DNA of 64,000 nucleotides from Antedon mediterranea (lineage: Eukaryota; Echinodermata; Crinoidea; Comatulida; Antedonidae), in NCBI RefSeq assembly GCF_964355755.1, contig NC_092675.1, positions 15,019,312-15,083,311 on the forward strand, given 5' to 3'. This document shows positions 42,841-54,900 of the stretch, piece after piece. The number at the start of each line of letters is the position of its first letter. Position 1 is the stretch's first letter. The translations under genes and the position numbers were made by a program. Below the pieces are notes generated by a model. It worked only from the letters and a program-made list of their open reading frames with translations, did no database searches and was not told where the DNA came from.

Positions 42841-43804
42841 CTTGGCGGCCCGCGATTTTTTTTTCGTACATAAGTTGGGGACCCCCTCATGAAACGTCAC
42901 AAAATAAACATGAATAATCATCAGTTAAATTTTCTTGTTCCGTGTGCACCCAAGCGTATAGCAACAAGAAGTGATTTAACACAAGTGCGGTACGATTCTA
43001 GGCCTATCTCGGCCGCTGTTGTTGCGGCGTGCGATTTCATAGAAGAATAGCGGCGTTTTGTGTGGATTGTCGAAATAATCAGCCTTTAGTTTATGGTGTT
43101 TTTAATATAATTTATTACTAAAGAATTACGTGTTAAAATTATAGTTTCTATTAATACTATTAGGCCTAATTATTAGTCTCTCTAAACCCATGTCTATTCT
43201 AGTAGTAGCTGTGTGTGACGTGTGTGTGTTAGGTATGACCAAAGATAGTGTAACTATCTTTGGTCAAACCATACCTCCATGGTCAAACCTATGACACAAT
43301 CCGAGTAATAAGACAGCAAAATTAAACAATAAACATTACACAAAAATACATTTTTTATTCTCGTGGGTCAAATCTTCCCATCTCATGTGTTCATATACGC
43401 GCATTTTTAAAGTTCCTTTGAGTACATGCATATTGTTTGATATAAAATAGCAGAATTAAAAAAATACAGTACACAAATTATACACATTCTTTATTCTTGT
43501 GGGTCTAAGCTTTCTTTGGGCTATGTCCAATGAATTACTACTTAGTTTAATGTCTTGCCTAGCTGTCGATTAGCCTCGACTCGACACATTTTGTGTGAAG
43601 AAGAGTGCGCGAAGGCAATCGCGTGAACTAGCTAACCTAACTGTAGAAAGTATCGTATCGCAGTTGTGTATCACTTCTTGTTGCTATACGCTTGGGTGCA
43701 CACGGAACAACAAATTTAAATGATGAATTATTCATGTTTATTTTGTGACGTTTCATGAGGGGTCCCCAACTTATGTACGAAAAAAAAAATCGCTGGCGGC
43801 CCCC
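42841..43804. repeat. 135 bp inverted repeat within the hAT-like element
   Basis: Left arm 42841-42974 and right arm 43670-43804 share GTACATAAGTTGGGGACCCC, ATGAAACGTCACAAAATAAA and GCACCCAAGCGTATAGCAAC in opposite orientation. A short hairpin at 43232-43275 (ACCAAAGATAGT/ACTATCTTTGGT) sits between them. Confidence 0.85.
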
Positions 43805-43907
43805 TGGCCCCCCAGCCTAGTGATGCTCGCTTCGCTCGCATAGCCCCCTCGTCGGGGAATGTAGCCCCCCGCGTCGGGAAGATCCTGGCGCCACCCCTGC
43901 ATAAAAC

Positions 43908-44160
43908 ACGTTTTCAAAATGTAATCTTCAACACTTGCTAACGTATATCATTATTTAAATACATCATAGCAATAGAGAAACACTTAAGGAAATTCACAAA
44001 GAACAATGTCTCGCACATTGTAACCACGTGACTATGTGGCATAGGTTTTTTTTTATATATTTATATTTATATAGGCCTATATAAACACAACAGGCAAAGA
44101 ACATTATATTTATATTTATATTTATATATATATAAACACAGTAGGCAAAGAAGATTAATT
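43908..44160. repeat. Short AT-rich tandem duplication next to the hAT-like element
   Basis: Two units, about 44045-44104 and 44105-44155, each contain TTTATATA..TATAAACACA and AGGCAAAGAA. The first contains TAGGCCTA where the second has TATA. Confidence 0.6.
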
Positions 44161-44164
44161 CTAA

Positions 44165-44381
44165 ACCGCCCGGTGATATACTGAAATTTAATTAATTAAT
44201 TTGAAACGATAAAGATGAGGAAATCTGTGAGGACTAGTGCTGTTCCGCCGTACCACGCCGAGAATGTTAAAGAGTCGCTATCCAATCAACTACATATCAA
44301 GCAGACGGTCCGAGTTCGAGTCTCGGTTGGGGGGACTTTTTCTCATTCTCACAGATTTCCTCATCTTTATCGTTTCAAATT
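44165..44381. mobile_element. Inverted-repeat element with tRNA-like remnant
   Basis: Perfect 34 bp inverted repeats (44198-44231 and 44348-44381, AAACGATAAAGATGAGGAAA core) enclose GTGCTGTTCCGCCGTACCAC and the 3' half of the same tRNA-like sequence seen at 16560 (GGTCCGAGTTCGAGTCTCGG). The left flank carries CCGCCCGGTGATATACTGAA, the complement of the right flank of the 16 kb copy. Confidence 0.75.
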
Positions 44382-45142
44382 ATTTATATATATATATATT
44401 TTTTTGTTTCCTTTGTTCTTGAGCTATGGAGAAATAATTTGTTTTTTCCGAAATTAAAGATGAATGAATGAATGAAGACATATTGACACTTACAATCAGT
44501 CAGTGTATATAAATTAAGATACGCTTATTTGTGTAGACAGAAAAATGTCGAAACGCATTGCATTTTTATTTAATAAAACAAAAGATTTTCCCCTTGTGGT
44601 CACGACCCTGGATAATTTGAAATATGGTACAAGATCTAAGCCATGCATTGTCTTTAGTTTTATCTGATCGCCATAATATACTAGCTGGGCCTTATTGATA
44701 TGACAGTGCAGGAGAGTTGAAGTAGCCGTTTTAACCATGTGATTGGCTAAACTTCAGGAAGTCGGTTAAGACAATATAAGTACTTCCACCATGGGATAAA
44801 GCATTAGGTTGGTTATTGTTTGTTTTAACCAAGGCTAAAAAAAGTCAACTTGATCATTTTAGCACTATAGTAGAAATGTCAGACAAAATAACTTTAACAC
44901 CTGACTTACCTGAAATATGATTATTTAAAATGGTATATATTATATTATAGCACTAGTAGGCCTATACTAAAGAAAATAAGGTTAAAAATGTGTATCTTTG
45001 ACATTCAAAATAAAGTACACTCTGATTTACTACTGTGTTCATACGGTTTCAACTTTTCTGTATGTATATTTTCACTTTTAACCGAAAGTCATTGGTCATT
45101 GGAGTGGAGGTGGAGTTATGGCTGGGTAGTTATGATGCTTGG
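44382..45142. other. Intergenic, no gene recognised
   Basis: AT-rich, no exon or clear repeat seen. Confidence 0.4.
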
Positions 45143-46745
45143 CAGTGGTGGCGCCAGGATTTCCCCGACGGGGGGGTGGCCGAATTCCCCGACGGGGGGG
45201 CCGAATTCCCCGACGGGGGCCGTACGCGCGAAAGCGGGGGTGGGTTTGGGAGGGGGTATTCCCCCTCCCGAGCCTCAGAAAATTTTGAAAAAATAGATAC
45301 TTACACACTGTTTAATAGGCTAGAGCAACTGTTTCCATTACATTTAATAACAATGTCACATAATAATGTAAATTTAAATAAATCTTTCCTAAATACTCTA
45401 ATACGGATCTTTTTCGACGAACTAATAATAAACTTTGATCCAAAAATGCCTCGATAGTGCATGTGTTTAGTGTACAACTGTGCTTTGGTGGTCTGTTAAC
45501 CTCAGATATATACCCTATAGCCGGGTGAATAACTCAATGTAATTTAGTACCGTATACAATGATGATTGCCGTAATCGCCGTGTCTATAACACAAATCAAT
45601 AAAATGCCGTTTTTTCGGCCGTGTACATAGAACAAGACATTTCATGTTTATGTTATGCCTATGAAATAATAAAAGAACATCATGTTTATCGTTTTTTTTT
45701 TATCGTTTATACTGCATACCATTATATAAAAAATCTTCATACGCGAGAAAAAAGTTCACGATATTACACTCTACTCTGTACAGGGGTGTAAATATACAGG
45801 TCCACGCTAACGCTTGCACACGGACCAGGGCGGAAAATGGTGTATTTTTGGAGAGTGATGACGTCAGCATTCACACGAGGAGCGAGCTAAGACAACGTGA
45901 TGCTGGTAGTGGGAGTGCATGTGTTTTGAAAATAACTCAGTTGTGGGTATTTTCCGAAGATTTTAAATTGCGTTTTCTTTTTAAACTCTTGAATTCATAA
46001 ATAGTTCTTTCACTATGTAGGCCTATTTACACAACTATAGCTCTAGCCTACTCTTCTTAATTAAAAGAGTCAAGTGCGTCGAATCCGCGTCTAGCGACGG
46101 TCACGGGTTTGGTGCATCTTTTTTTCCCTTTAGAATTAAGGGAGGTGGCTAGCTCACCCACCTACCCTAGATCGAGATTTATGCGCGAAAAGAAACGTGA
46201 CCAGACCCTGTTTTATGGTTCGGGCCAACCGCTTCCTTTTCCCAATCGAACCCCCACCCAAACCCCTTTAATCGACAGCGAACATATACGCGGTACACCA
46301 AGGGTTATTGGTAAATTGAAACAATTCGTAAACTCAACCGTGAGAACATAACTCGTACCTTTATCCCTGTATGAACGTACGTCGATGCGTAGTTGCAAAT
46401 GAATTTTCGATTTTCGTCTGGAATCTGAAAAATACACATTTTGGTCCCTGGATGTAATATGATACAGCCCAGATATGTCGACGCGTATACCGCAGTGAGC
46501 CATGAAAGATTCGTACAAAGAGACCCCGCCAGACAAATGCGTACCACATCATACTGTTTACTTCGCTGTCAGTATATCGTACGTACGTCAAAAATGGAAT
46601 GCCGCAGTTACTTAAAATATATAGTAGTACACTTAATATGGTTTTATTTTTTACCAGAAAAGAAATGATCATATTTTTCTCCCCGACAAATATGGCCAAT
46701 ACTCCCCGACGGGGGGGCCAGCTTTCCCCGACGGGGGGCCCTGAA
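45143..46745. mobile_element. Second hAT-like element, rearranged
   Basis: Starts CAGTGGTGGCGCCAGG and three CCCCGACGGGGG units, and ends with CCCCGACGGGGG units and GGGCCCTG at 46735-46745. The part at about 46430-46545 matches, inverted, the tandem unit of the 40 kb element (TCCAGGGACCAAAATGTG, TTTGTACGAATC). No matching 8 bp target duplication was found, so one end may be rearranged. Open frames here translate these repeats and are not genes. Confidence 0.7.
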
Positions 46746-48849
46746 AAACTATAAATGCGCATCACGAGTATTTCTTCATTTTATATCCCTAGTTTCGCTT
46801 CAGTTTACTCTCTGCAATGGCCCAATTTTTCTTTTTGGTGACCATATTTAATGAGGGTGATCCATCCAGCAATTGCTGATCATTAGGGACCCTCAGAGAG
46901 AGGTTCACAAGACAAACATATACACAAGATTCTCTACATAAACAAAGTCTTATTACAAGTCTTTAGGAGTAAGGTGTAATTTTTTCCTTAGAAAAAATCC
47001 CGACATGTGACGGAACTTGAACCCAGGACCTTTGGTTTTTTAGATCTAATTTAAGGTCACAAACTACATTTAATGTAAAAATAAATACTCTATGGGTCTA
47101 TTGCGATAACCTTTTTCGTCTTTGAACGGTTAAAAGTGTGAAAAAGAAGTCGATTTTAATAATTAAATCGCAACATGCATTGGGCGCGGATTGATATTTC
47201 TGTTTTTCATCTGTGATTCACCTACTTTCGATCGATCGTGAAGGACAAAATAAATTGAAGAATCGTAACTTTTCAGCGAAAATACCGGGTTTCCCGGCAA
47301 AACAGAAAGACAATTAATGTAGCAACTAGACAACATCAGGCTAGGTCTATAGCTAGCGTACGATGTTCATACGTTTCAGATTCAGATTCAGATAACATTT
47401 ATTTAGATAATAATGAATGAACATATACAAAATATAAAAAAGATATTAAGTGAACATAGATAAAGCAGCAGTAATTGGTAGTCATTATTATCATGGATCC
47501 CTGCTAGAAGTTAAAAACTTGTCTCGCAGGGACCCACAACAAAACACATTACTAAAAAAATAAATAAACCTAGAGTATATAATTATATAATTAAGGATAA
47601 AAATTACAGTATAATAACTTAACTAACATCTTCTTTATCAAAATTATTACTGTTGTTTACCAGCTAGGCCTACAAAACTAAGCCTAGCTGGCTTTCCATG
47701 AGAGGACATTCACCGCGAGCTACTTAGGTAGTAGTGCATTGTTTCTCTCTTTTTATCATAAATTACCACGTACATCTAAGACAAGGAGACATGGTTTAAT
47801 GTTTTTAAAGTAATATGCATTATTTTTACAAAACTTTACAAATTGTAGGTAATGAGTCTTGAAGTAAAACAGCATACAGTAGTTTAATATTACTTTTTAA
47901 GACATCCTATAGCTATATAAAACTAGTCTGAACAACTATTACATCCTGTGACCTCAGTGTTTGTATTAAAGGAAATGATGACAGTAATATAATGAAATAG
48001 TCAGTGTAAATACTCCAGGTTATATTAATAATGACACGGCATAATTAAGCCTACTCAAATTCAAGTAATGTTTTTTATATTTCTTATATTTTTGTGTGTG
48101 GATGATGGCCAAGTATGTCATAGATGTATTTCTTGAAACTAATTTGCGTGTGGGTAAACATGTTAAAAACTGAGTTAGGTAGAAATATGAGTAGTATTAT
48201 TGTGGTGGTATAAGGAGTGCATCGATCTTAATAGCGATTTATAAACCTTGCCAGATGCATGCGGATACGATAACAATATTTTCTCTCTGTATACAGTATA
48301 TCATTGAAAACAATTATAAATAACACAAATGATTTGATGGATATCTAAAATCAATTACGTACTTTTTAAAATCACTTTTAAATAGTTGTATATTTATCTT
48401 GTAAATTGTTCAGTATTTTGTATGTCAATCAACCAATTTAGATTATTACTATAATAACAACCTAAACAGTCATTTAGAAATCTTCAATATTGCACAATTG
48501 AACATTGTTTTAAATACCGGTTTCCTTAAGCTTTTCCTGAATAATTCTACTTAATATTTAAAATTAATTAAAAAAAACATCTGTATATTTTTTCTCTATG
48601 TTTCCTTAATTTTCCTTAAAGATATAGGAAGAGGTTATAGCTGCTTGCACCATGATAAGGAAACACAAAATAACAAGTTGGTCAGGTAAACTGATTGGTA
48701 CGACGGAATTACTATTTCCTACTAACTCCGGAAACTGGCTCGTCGTTCCTCCAATGCCTTTGTAGCTTGTCATTAGTCTATAGAACAGAGCACTGTGTGG
48801 TACTAGTTGTTCATCACTCTCGTTATTTTTTATGTTTTAAGGATACATT
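46746..48849. other. Intergenic upstream of Tie-B
   Basis: Contains a possible SINE-like piece near 46970-47070 (minus-strand GGGTTCAAGTTCC resembles a B box). A probable LINE 3' tail in minus orientation lies at 47380-47590, with a TCAGAT repeat as tail at 47379-47395. The last 200 bp should include the Tie-B promoter and 5' UTR; no TATA box could be assigned. Confidence 0.4.
48832..48840 (+). promoter_or_regulatory. Two-codon upstream open frame before Tie-B
   Basis: ATG TTT TAA ends 9 bases before the Tie-B start codon at 48850. Whether it is in the mRNA depends on the transcription start, which is unknown. Confidence 0.4.
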
Positions 48850-48919
48850 ATGAAGAGGTTTCGAAAGTTCACCATCTTATTTTTTGGGATATTATCACTC
48901 ATTTTTACTATTGAAAAAG
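48850..48919 (+). CDS. Tie-B first coding exon: signal peptide
   Basis: 70 bp, ends in phase 1. It encodes MKRFRKFTILFFGILSLIFT and IEK, a basic N-region and hydrophobic core. Donor GTAGGT at 48920. Confidence 0.85.
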
Positions 48920-51900
48920 GTAGGTTTAACAATATAAGTCAACGTTTGATAATTGAAAACTGAAGGCTGATTGGGCGTTTCCTTATTATACAATTAATAT
49001 TTCTTCTAATTCCATCTTTTATATGAACTTTTAATAAAATCATACATTATTTGTAATATTTTATATGTTAAATTTATTTTTTTTTGATGAATAAGTAAAA
49101 TACTTAGGTTTTGTAGTCTATGTTTAATGCAACGAATTTGAGAACAAAGTAATCTTTTGTTGTTAATACATCAATTAACATAGGTTATGTTCGTGTATCA
49201 AAATGGCAGATGTTTCTTTCATTGATTCGATGTTATTACTGAAATTTCACTGTTCTTGAAAATTCCATTGTGAGTGTATCTGGAAATTAGATATATTGAC
49301 TGATTAGATAGATTGTGTACTCGTCGGTGATAATACGAGCAACTTGTTGCCCTGCTCCATATTGTAATACGTGACGGACAGAGATACAGATGCCTTTGTT
49401 TCTTTGTGTTTTTTTTTTTTGCGTTAAGGTAGGCCAATGTGCTTAAAATATCCGTCAATCTATTCTGTATATATATTCCAAATACTAATGTTGCGATAGA
49501 GTTTTACAACAAAGAGATTAAAATTATTGGATTCGATATCATGATGGCTTTTACTTTGACCGACATGCCGCCAATATGATATTGATGCCAATAAAATTGT
49601 ATCAAAAACAAAATAATGTGTTATAGGCCTACATTTTTTAATTTTTCGTAAATAGCTACATTATTTTGCATGATGTTTGCTTTGCATCGTTTATGTGTCA
49701 AGACATTTTAAGGCAGTTTGTCTATTTATCAAATGCCTCACAATCGTTATTTTAACTCGAAAGTTCGGTGGAATCATTCATGACTTATTTAACAATGTAT
49801 GTTAAGAACTTCAAAGGCTATCATAACTGTTATTATTCTTATTATTGTACATTTATTTACTGTTGTTTTGTTATCATCGTTGTTGTCATTATCCATGTTA
49901 TTATTAAATACATTATATTGAGTTGTTATAATATGTTGTGATTACTATCACCTTCAGAATATCACCAAAATGCCCAGGGCGGGTTTCAAATGTAGTTTAA
50001 AACCTTCTACTTCTACTAACCAACGTCCAACCCCTTTCCCCCCCCCCCCCACCCCGCCTGATTCAATAACACCACGCACGGTGATTTAACAAAAATTAAT
50101 CCTTCCCAATACAACTTCCGGTTATGTTGCTATTCCATTACTCCGAACCCACAACCCCTCACCGCCTGGCAGTTTTCAAATGTAGTTTATAACATTCCCA
50201 GTACAGTTTCGGTCATGTTGATATAGGCCTACACCCCACCCAAACACCATTTTTTCCTATTAGGTTTAGACAGAAACTATAGAGGTCCTGAATCCACACA
50301 TGAATATTCATGATGTGACTGAAAACCCTGGAATTAGTTTTCACGCGGTCGCGGTAACCGCGCTGCTAGGGTAGCTGCTCCAGAAACACTTACCAACCAC
50401 GTAACCGCCCCTACGTACGTATAGTATTACAAATTGAGTGTAAATTGAAACTAAAATGACATCATGTTTCATGCTTGTTGAAAATAAGCACTTTCTTATC
50501 AGTAGGGGGATAGTTCAAATTACACAGTAAAATCTCTATTCTTCTGTACACTAATTTTTAGTCGCGTGGAAGCGACTCTATAGTTCACTATGTCGGTCGG
50601 TCGGTCTGTCGGTCTGTCGGTCCTCCGGTATCACTATGCGTTTTATCGCTTTCTGACCTTATCTTGATATCAGTTTAATCTAGCTAGGTCAATTTTTCAC
50701 AGTATATTCCTTATGGCCAGGAATCGATGTGGTTATGTTTTCACGGTGCGCAATAAAAAATTACGCGGTCTACGCACGATTTAACGAAATCACGTTTGTA
50801 ATCATATCTTCACAACCATGAATCACAATTAAATAAAATTTGGTACTCATAAATTTCATGGCATAAATCATCATATGGCAATACAATTACGTGCGTAGCG
50901 CATGTAACGCATGCGTACGTGCGCTTAAAATTTTCAAAATTTATTTTCGATGAAATAAGAGTACGTTTCAGGCAATTTTAAGAGTTTACAAAATTGCCAT
51001 GAGTGCGCATATTTTTGCGTGCGCACTGCGCGTTAAATGTTATTGCGCACTCTTTTTGCCCGATTTCTGTTTTCTTGACTTACTTTTCAACTCGAAATTA
51101 CGTTATATGAGCACGTCAAAAGTGACAGGCTACGCACGTGTAAATTAAAAAAATATTAAACATTTCAACATTTTTAAACATGTTTAGTAATTTCGGTCAG
51201 TATAGTTAACTATGTCGGTCGGTCTGTCTGTCGGTCTGTCGGTCTGTCTGTCGGTCTGTCTGTCGGTCTGTCTGTCGGTCCGGTATCACTATGCATTGTA
51301 GCACGCGACTTAATGGCTGTTGGCCTTGTTTTATTAGAGAGGCATTTTAAAAAGCTATGAAAAATAAACAGTGTGGTAAAAAATGTTATCAGCTGACTAA
51401 ATAGGGCCTATAGGTAATATAACTTGAATTTTACATTTCTGGTATTTTTATTCAACTTCAGATTTTTATTTTCATGCTATAGCAAAAATTATCCGCCGTA
51501 TATCCACCATATTTTTTCACCTTCTAGGGAGTCATCAGACATGTTATTACATTAGGTTAAACTACCTAATTACTGAAAAAAAAGTCTTTCTGGTTTTTAT
51601 GGCAGAATATGGCAAAATTTTGTATTTGATCATATTAAGCAAAATTCCTGTTTTTTTCGTCTTGATTTCTGTTACAAATATTTGATTTATGTACAATTAA
51701 TCAGATATTATATTTAAAATTCATGCCTGTACCTGAGCTTTAACAACATCTAGAGAAAAAGAAAAAGTACTCCGATCTGCACTGCTAACGTGCATCAGAC
51801 AGTGTGCTTTGCAGTATGACGTAATGAGCTCAGACATGCCTCATGAATATTCATGAAATATGCACGCCCTCTATAGTTTCTGCCTTAACCTAAAAGGAAA

Positions 51901-54900
51901 AAAATAATGCTTCCTGGGGTGAATTGAAAAAAAATGAATTTTACAGCAATTTTTCAGCTTGGTTCTTCCAATAGAAATTCTATTTCACTATCATCTTAGG
52001 AAATTTTAAAAGTTGTTCGTTATTTTTTTTTTTTTTATGGCATTGTGCTTTTTTTGTCTGAATAAAGTATGATATTTAACGTACCGTAGTTTTAGGGTGT
52101 TTAATTAAGTTAAGAAAATGTAAGAACAAGGTATATCAATGCGATGGCTTGTATTATGATGTTATTAATTTTTCTTATAATACAAGAAGAGAATGTCACT
52201 GAATAGTTATTAAAGATTAGATTATTTTGAATACAATAAACTGACCTATGACATATGACCCTGTATTACAGCTCTATGATCACAGACAATCCACTCAATT
52301 GTTACATGTTCTGTTATTCAATTATTCATTTTTTTTTGCTTGTATTTTTTATTCACAATTTGTAATTGTTATTACAATAACATTAATCAAGTACAATAAC
52401 GAAAATTGTGATATTAATAATTATATTCATTCATTTTTTTTTATTGATGCAAATTTCATTTGCATAATTACTAGTTGGGGTTTTAACTAGATTTATTTCA
52501 CCAAACCTGCAAATCAAAATACAGAATACCATTGTGATATATCTACTATCTTCGGTATTTTAGGGTTTTGTGAGACTGTAACTCTAATTAATTCTACGCC
52601 ACGGTTTGGTACTGGTGAAACACATTTGAGATGCTTGGACACTAGTGACGAACTTGAAAGCTCCCAGCTCAGGATCAGCCGTGCATATAACAATGGTAAT
52701 GGACTGGACTTACCAGCTCCCTCAACGGTCGATAACACAGAAGGGCTTGGAAGCGTAGTGGTACGTTGGGGTGGTGGGATCGGAGACAGGGGGGCTGGTG
52801 TTTATGAATGTTCATCTGTTGGTAGTAGTGAACGTGTACAGACAATCAAGATAGCTGCAAATGGTAAATTATAATTTCAAATAAAATACCACTGTAGGCC
52901 TACATAATGACAAATAACGTATGAAACAAACATTATTGAACCAGTTAGTAACTTTCTTTCAGTAAATCTTAACTTAACTTAATCTTAAATATAACGTAAG
53001 CAATATTTTAATTGTTTTCATCAGAACAATAGAATCGTCAAGTTAAGCTGCGATGTTTTATTTACAGATATAATTGTTTATTCAAAGTATGTTTAAAAAC
53101 TGATAATGTACATGATTAACAGAGAAGACAGGATTTGTATTCTCTTATCAATTACTTTCCAGGGTGTATCGGATGCTTAAAAGTAAATACTTTTCGAAAG
53201 TATCTAAAACCAATTGAGGCCTCCAGTATAGTACTGTAGTATTTCCAAGAGTATGAGATTCCTATCTTAATTGTTATGTAGATAGACCTATTTGAAAAGG
53301 ATAAACCATACTGTCGTTGTCATTTTAAGAAAACAGACAGTTACAATTTATTATAATCTTATACTGTTTGTATGCCTCTATCATTATCAAACTAATAATC
53401 AACCTATTAATTGATTACAACAATAGTACATAGTATTTATATTTAGGAATTATAATAATATAATAACATAATAAAATAATAAAATAACAAACGAATATTT
53501 TTTTTAATAAAAAAAAAACAAACTGAACAATTGATTTAGTTGAGCTACTGTTAGCAGTTCGAACTTCCGGTTGGCAATTGAAATTGAATGTCTGTGACAC
53601 ACGGTGACCTTTAACGGTCTTTTGTGTATTGTCACAGGTCAAAATTTACTTACTTACTGTTATTTTAAAATAGTTATATATATTTCAATTTAATTTCTCA
53701 AACAATTAGATACAATTAACCCAATATGTTTAAAAGTGATTCATCAAATGATGCTTATAATGCTAATTTAAAGAATTGGTTTTTGAATAAATTTAATTGT
53801 TTTAAGTAAAATCATTATTTTAGTTCGTTTTTTTTAAAGTGAATTACTTTATTGAAATTGCAAAATGGCCTATTCAAAATCTGATTTTTTAATCTTTATT
53901 TTTTCATGTTTTACTATTAGGGCAATACATCTATATATAAATTTATGTAAGGGTAAAATTCGGTAAATCGCGCGTTATTTCTAGAATGTTTACTCGATGG
54001 TATATAAAGTTGGTTCGTACTTTCAAAACTGATTTTAACCACCCTGTTTACTAATTAAATTGAGTTCGATAATTTGTTATTGACAATTAAAACGAATTTA
54101 GGTTCAACGATTTGCCCAAAATAGGGGTGTTTTCCGATCGTGGTATACACTGTCTAATGCATGTCCATCTTGAAAAATACCCGCATACAATAATACGAGG
54201 ATGCTTCGCATTTTCCTATCTCCTCCTACGATAACTGTTTTAAATTGCTAAAAACTGGTTGAACAGCTCGAGTACAGCATCATAATGTTGAAGACAGGCC
54301 GATTTTCTTTAAAAAATACTATTTTGATAGATTTAATATACGTTTATACAAATGTATTGATTTGCAATGAATGGAACATTCCAAATTATTTGGTTTAACC
54401 ATGGTTGCATACCTCCATAACACACACAAGTAGGTAAATTTATGGGCCCTTGGAGAATAAACATAAATAGTATTGTAATGCTATACAATACTGTTTGAAC
54501 GTCATTTGAATCGCAAATTTCTTATTGTGAGTGTTGGTACTGTTAGATATAATCTATATATAAATTTACGTAAGGGCAAAAATCGGTAAATCGAGCGTTA
54601 TTTCTAGAATGTTTACTCGATCGTATATAAAGTTGGTTAGAATCTCGGTACTGATTTTAACCACCTGATGTAACCCAGTTTACTAATTAAATTGAGTTAG
54701 ATAATTAGTTATTGACAATTAAAACGAATTTAGGTTCAACGATTTGCCCCAAATAGGGGTGTTTTTCGATTGTGGTATACACTGTCTAATGGATGTCCGT
54801 CTTGAAAAATACTCGAAGACAATAATACGAGGATGCTTCGCATTTTCCTATCTCCTCTTACGATAATTTTTTTAATGGCTGAAAACCGGTTGAACAGCTC

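Larger units (their letters stand above)
40001..43899. mobile_element. 3.9 kb hAT-like non-autonomous element with 8 bp target duplication
   Basis: Flanked by CATAAAAC at 39993-40000 and 43900-43907. Termini are inverted: left CAGTGGTGGCGCCAG, right complement CAGGGGTGGCGCCAG. An 8 bp duplication and CAG-starting TIRs are hAT hallmarks. Subterminal DNA is rich in CCCCGTCGGGG-type repeats. The interior holds a 332 bp tandem array, a nested TIR element (40148-41233) and a 135 bp inverted repeat, with no transposase recognised. Related sequence occurs at 45143-46745. Confidence 0.87.

Noticed and set aside
45035-45457. Overlapping open frames on both strands around 45 kb
   Set aside because: They translate CCCCGACGGGG subterminal repeats of the hAT-like element.
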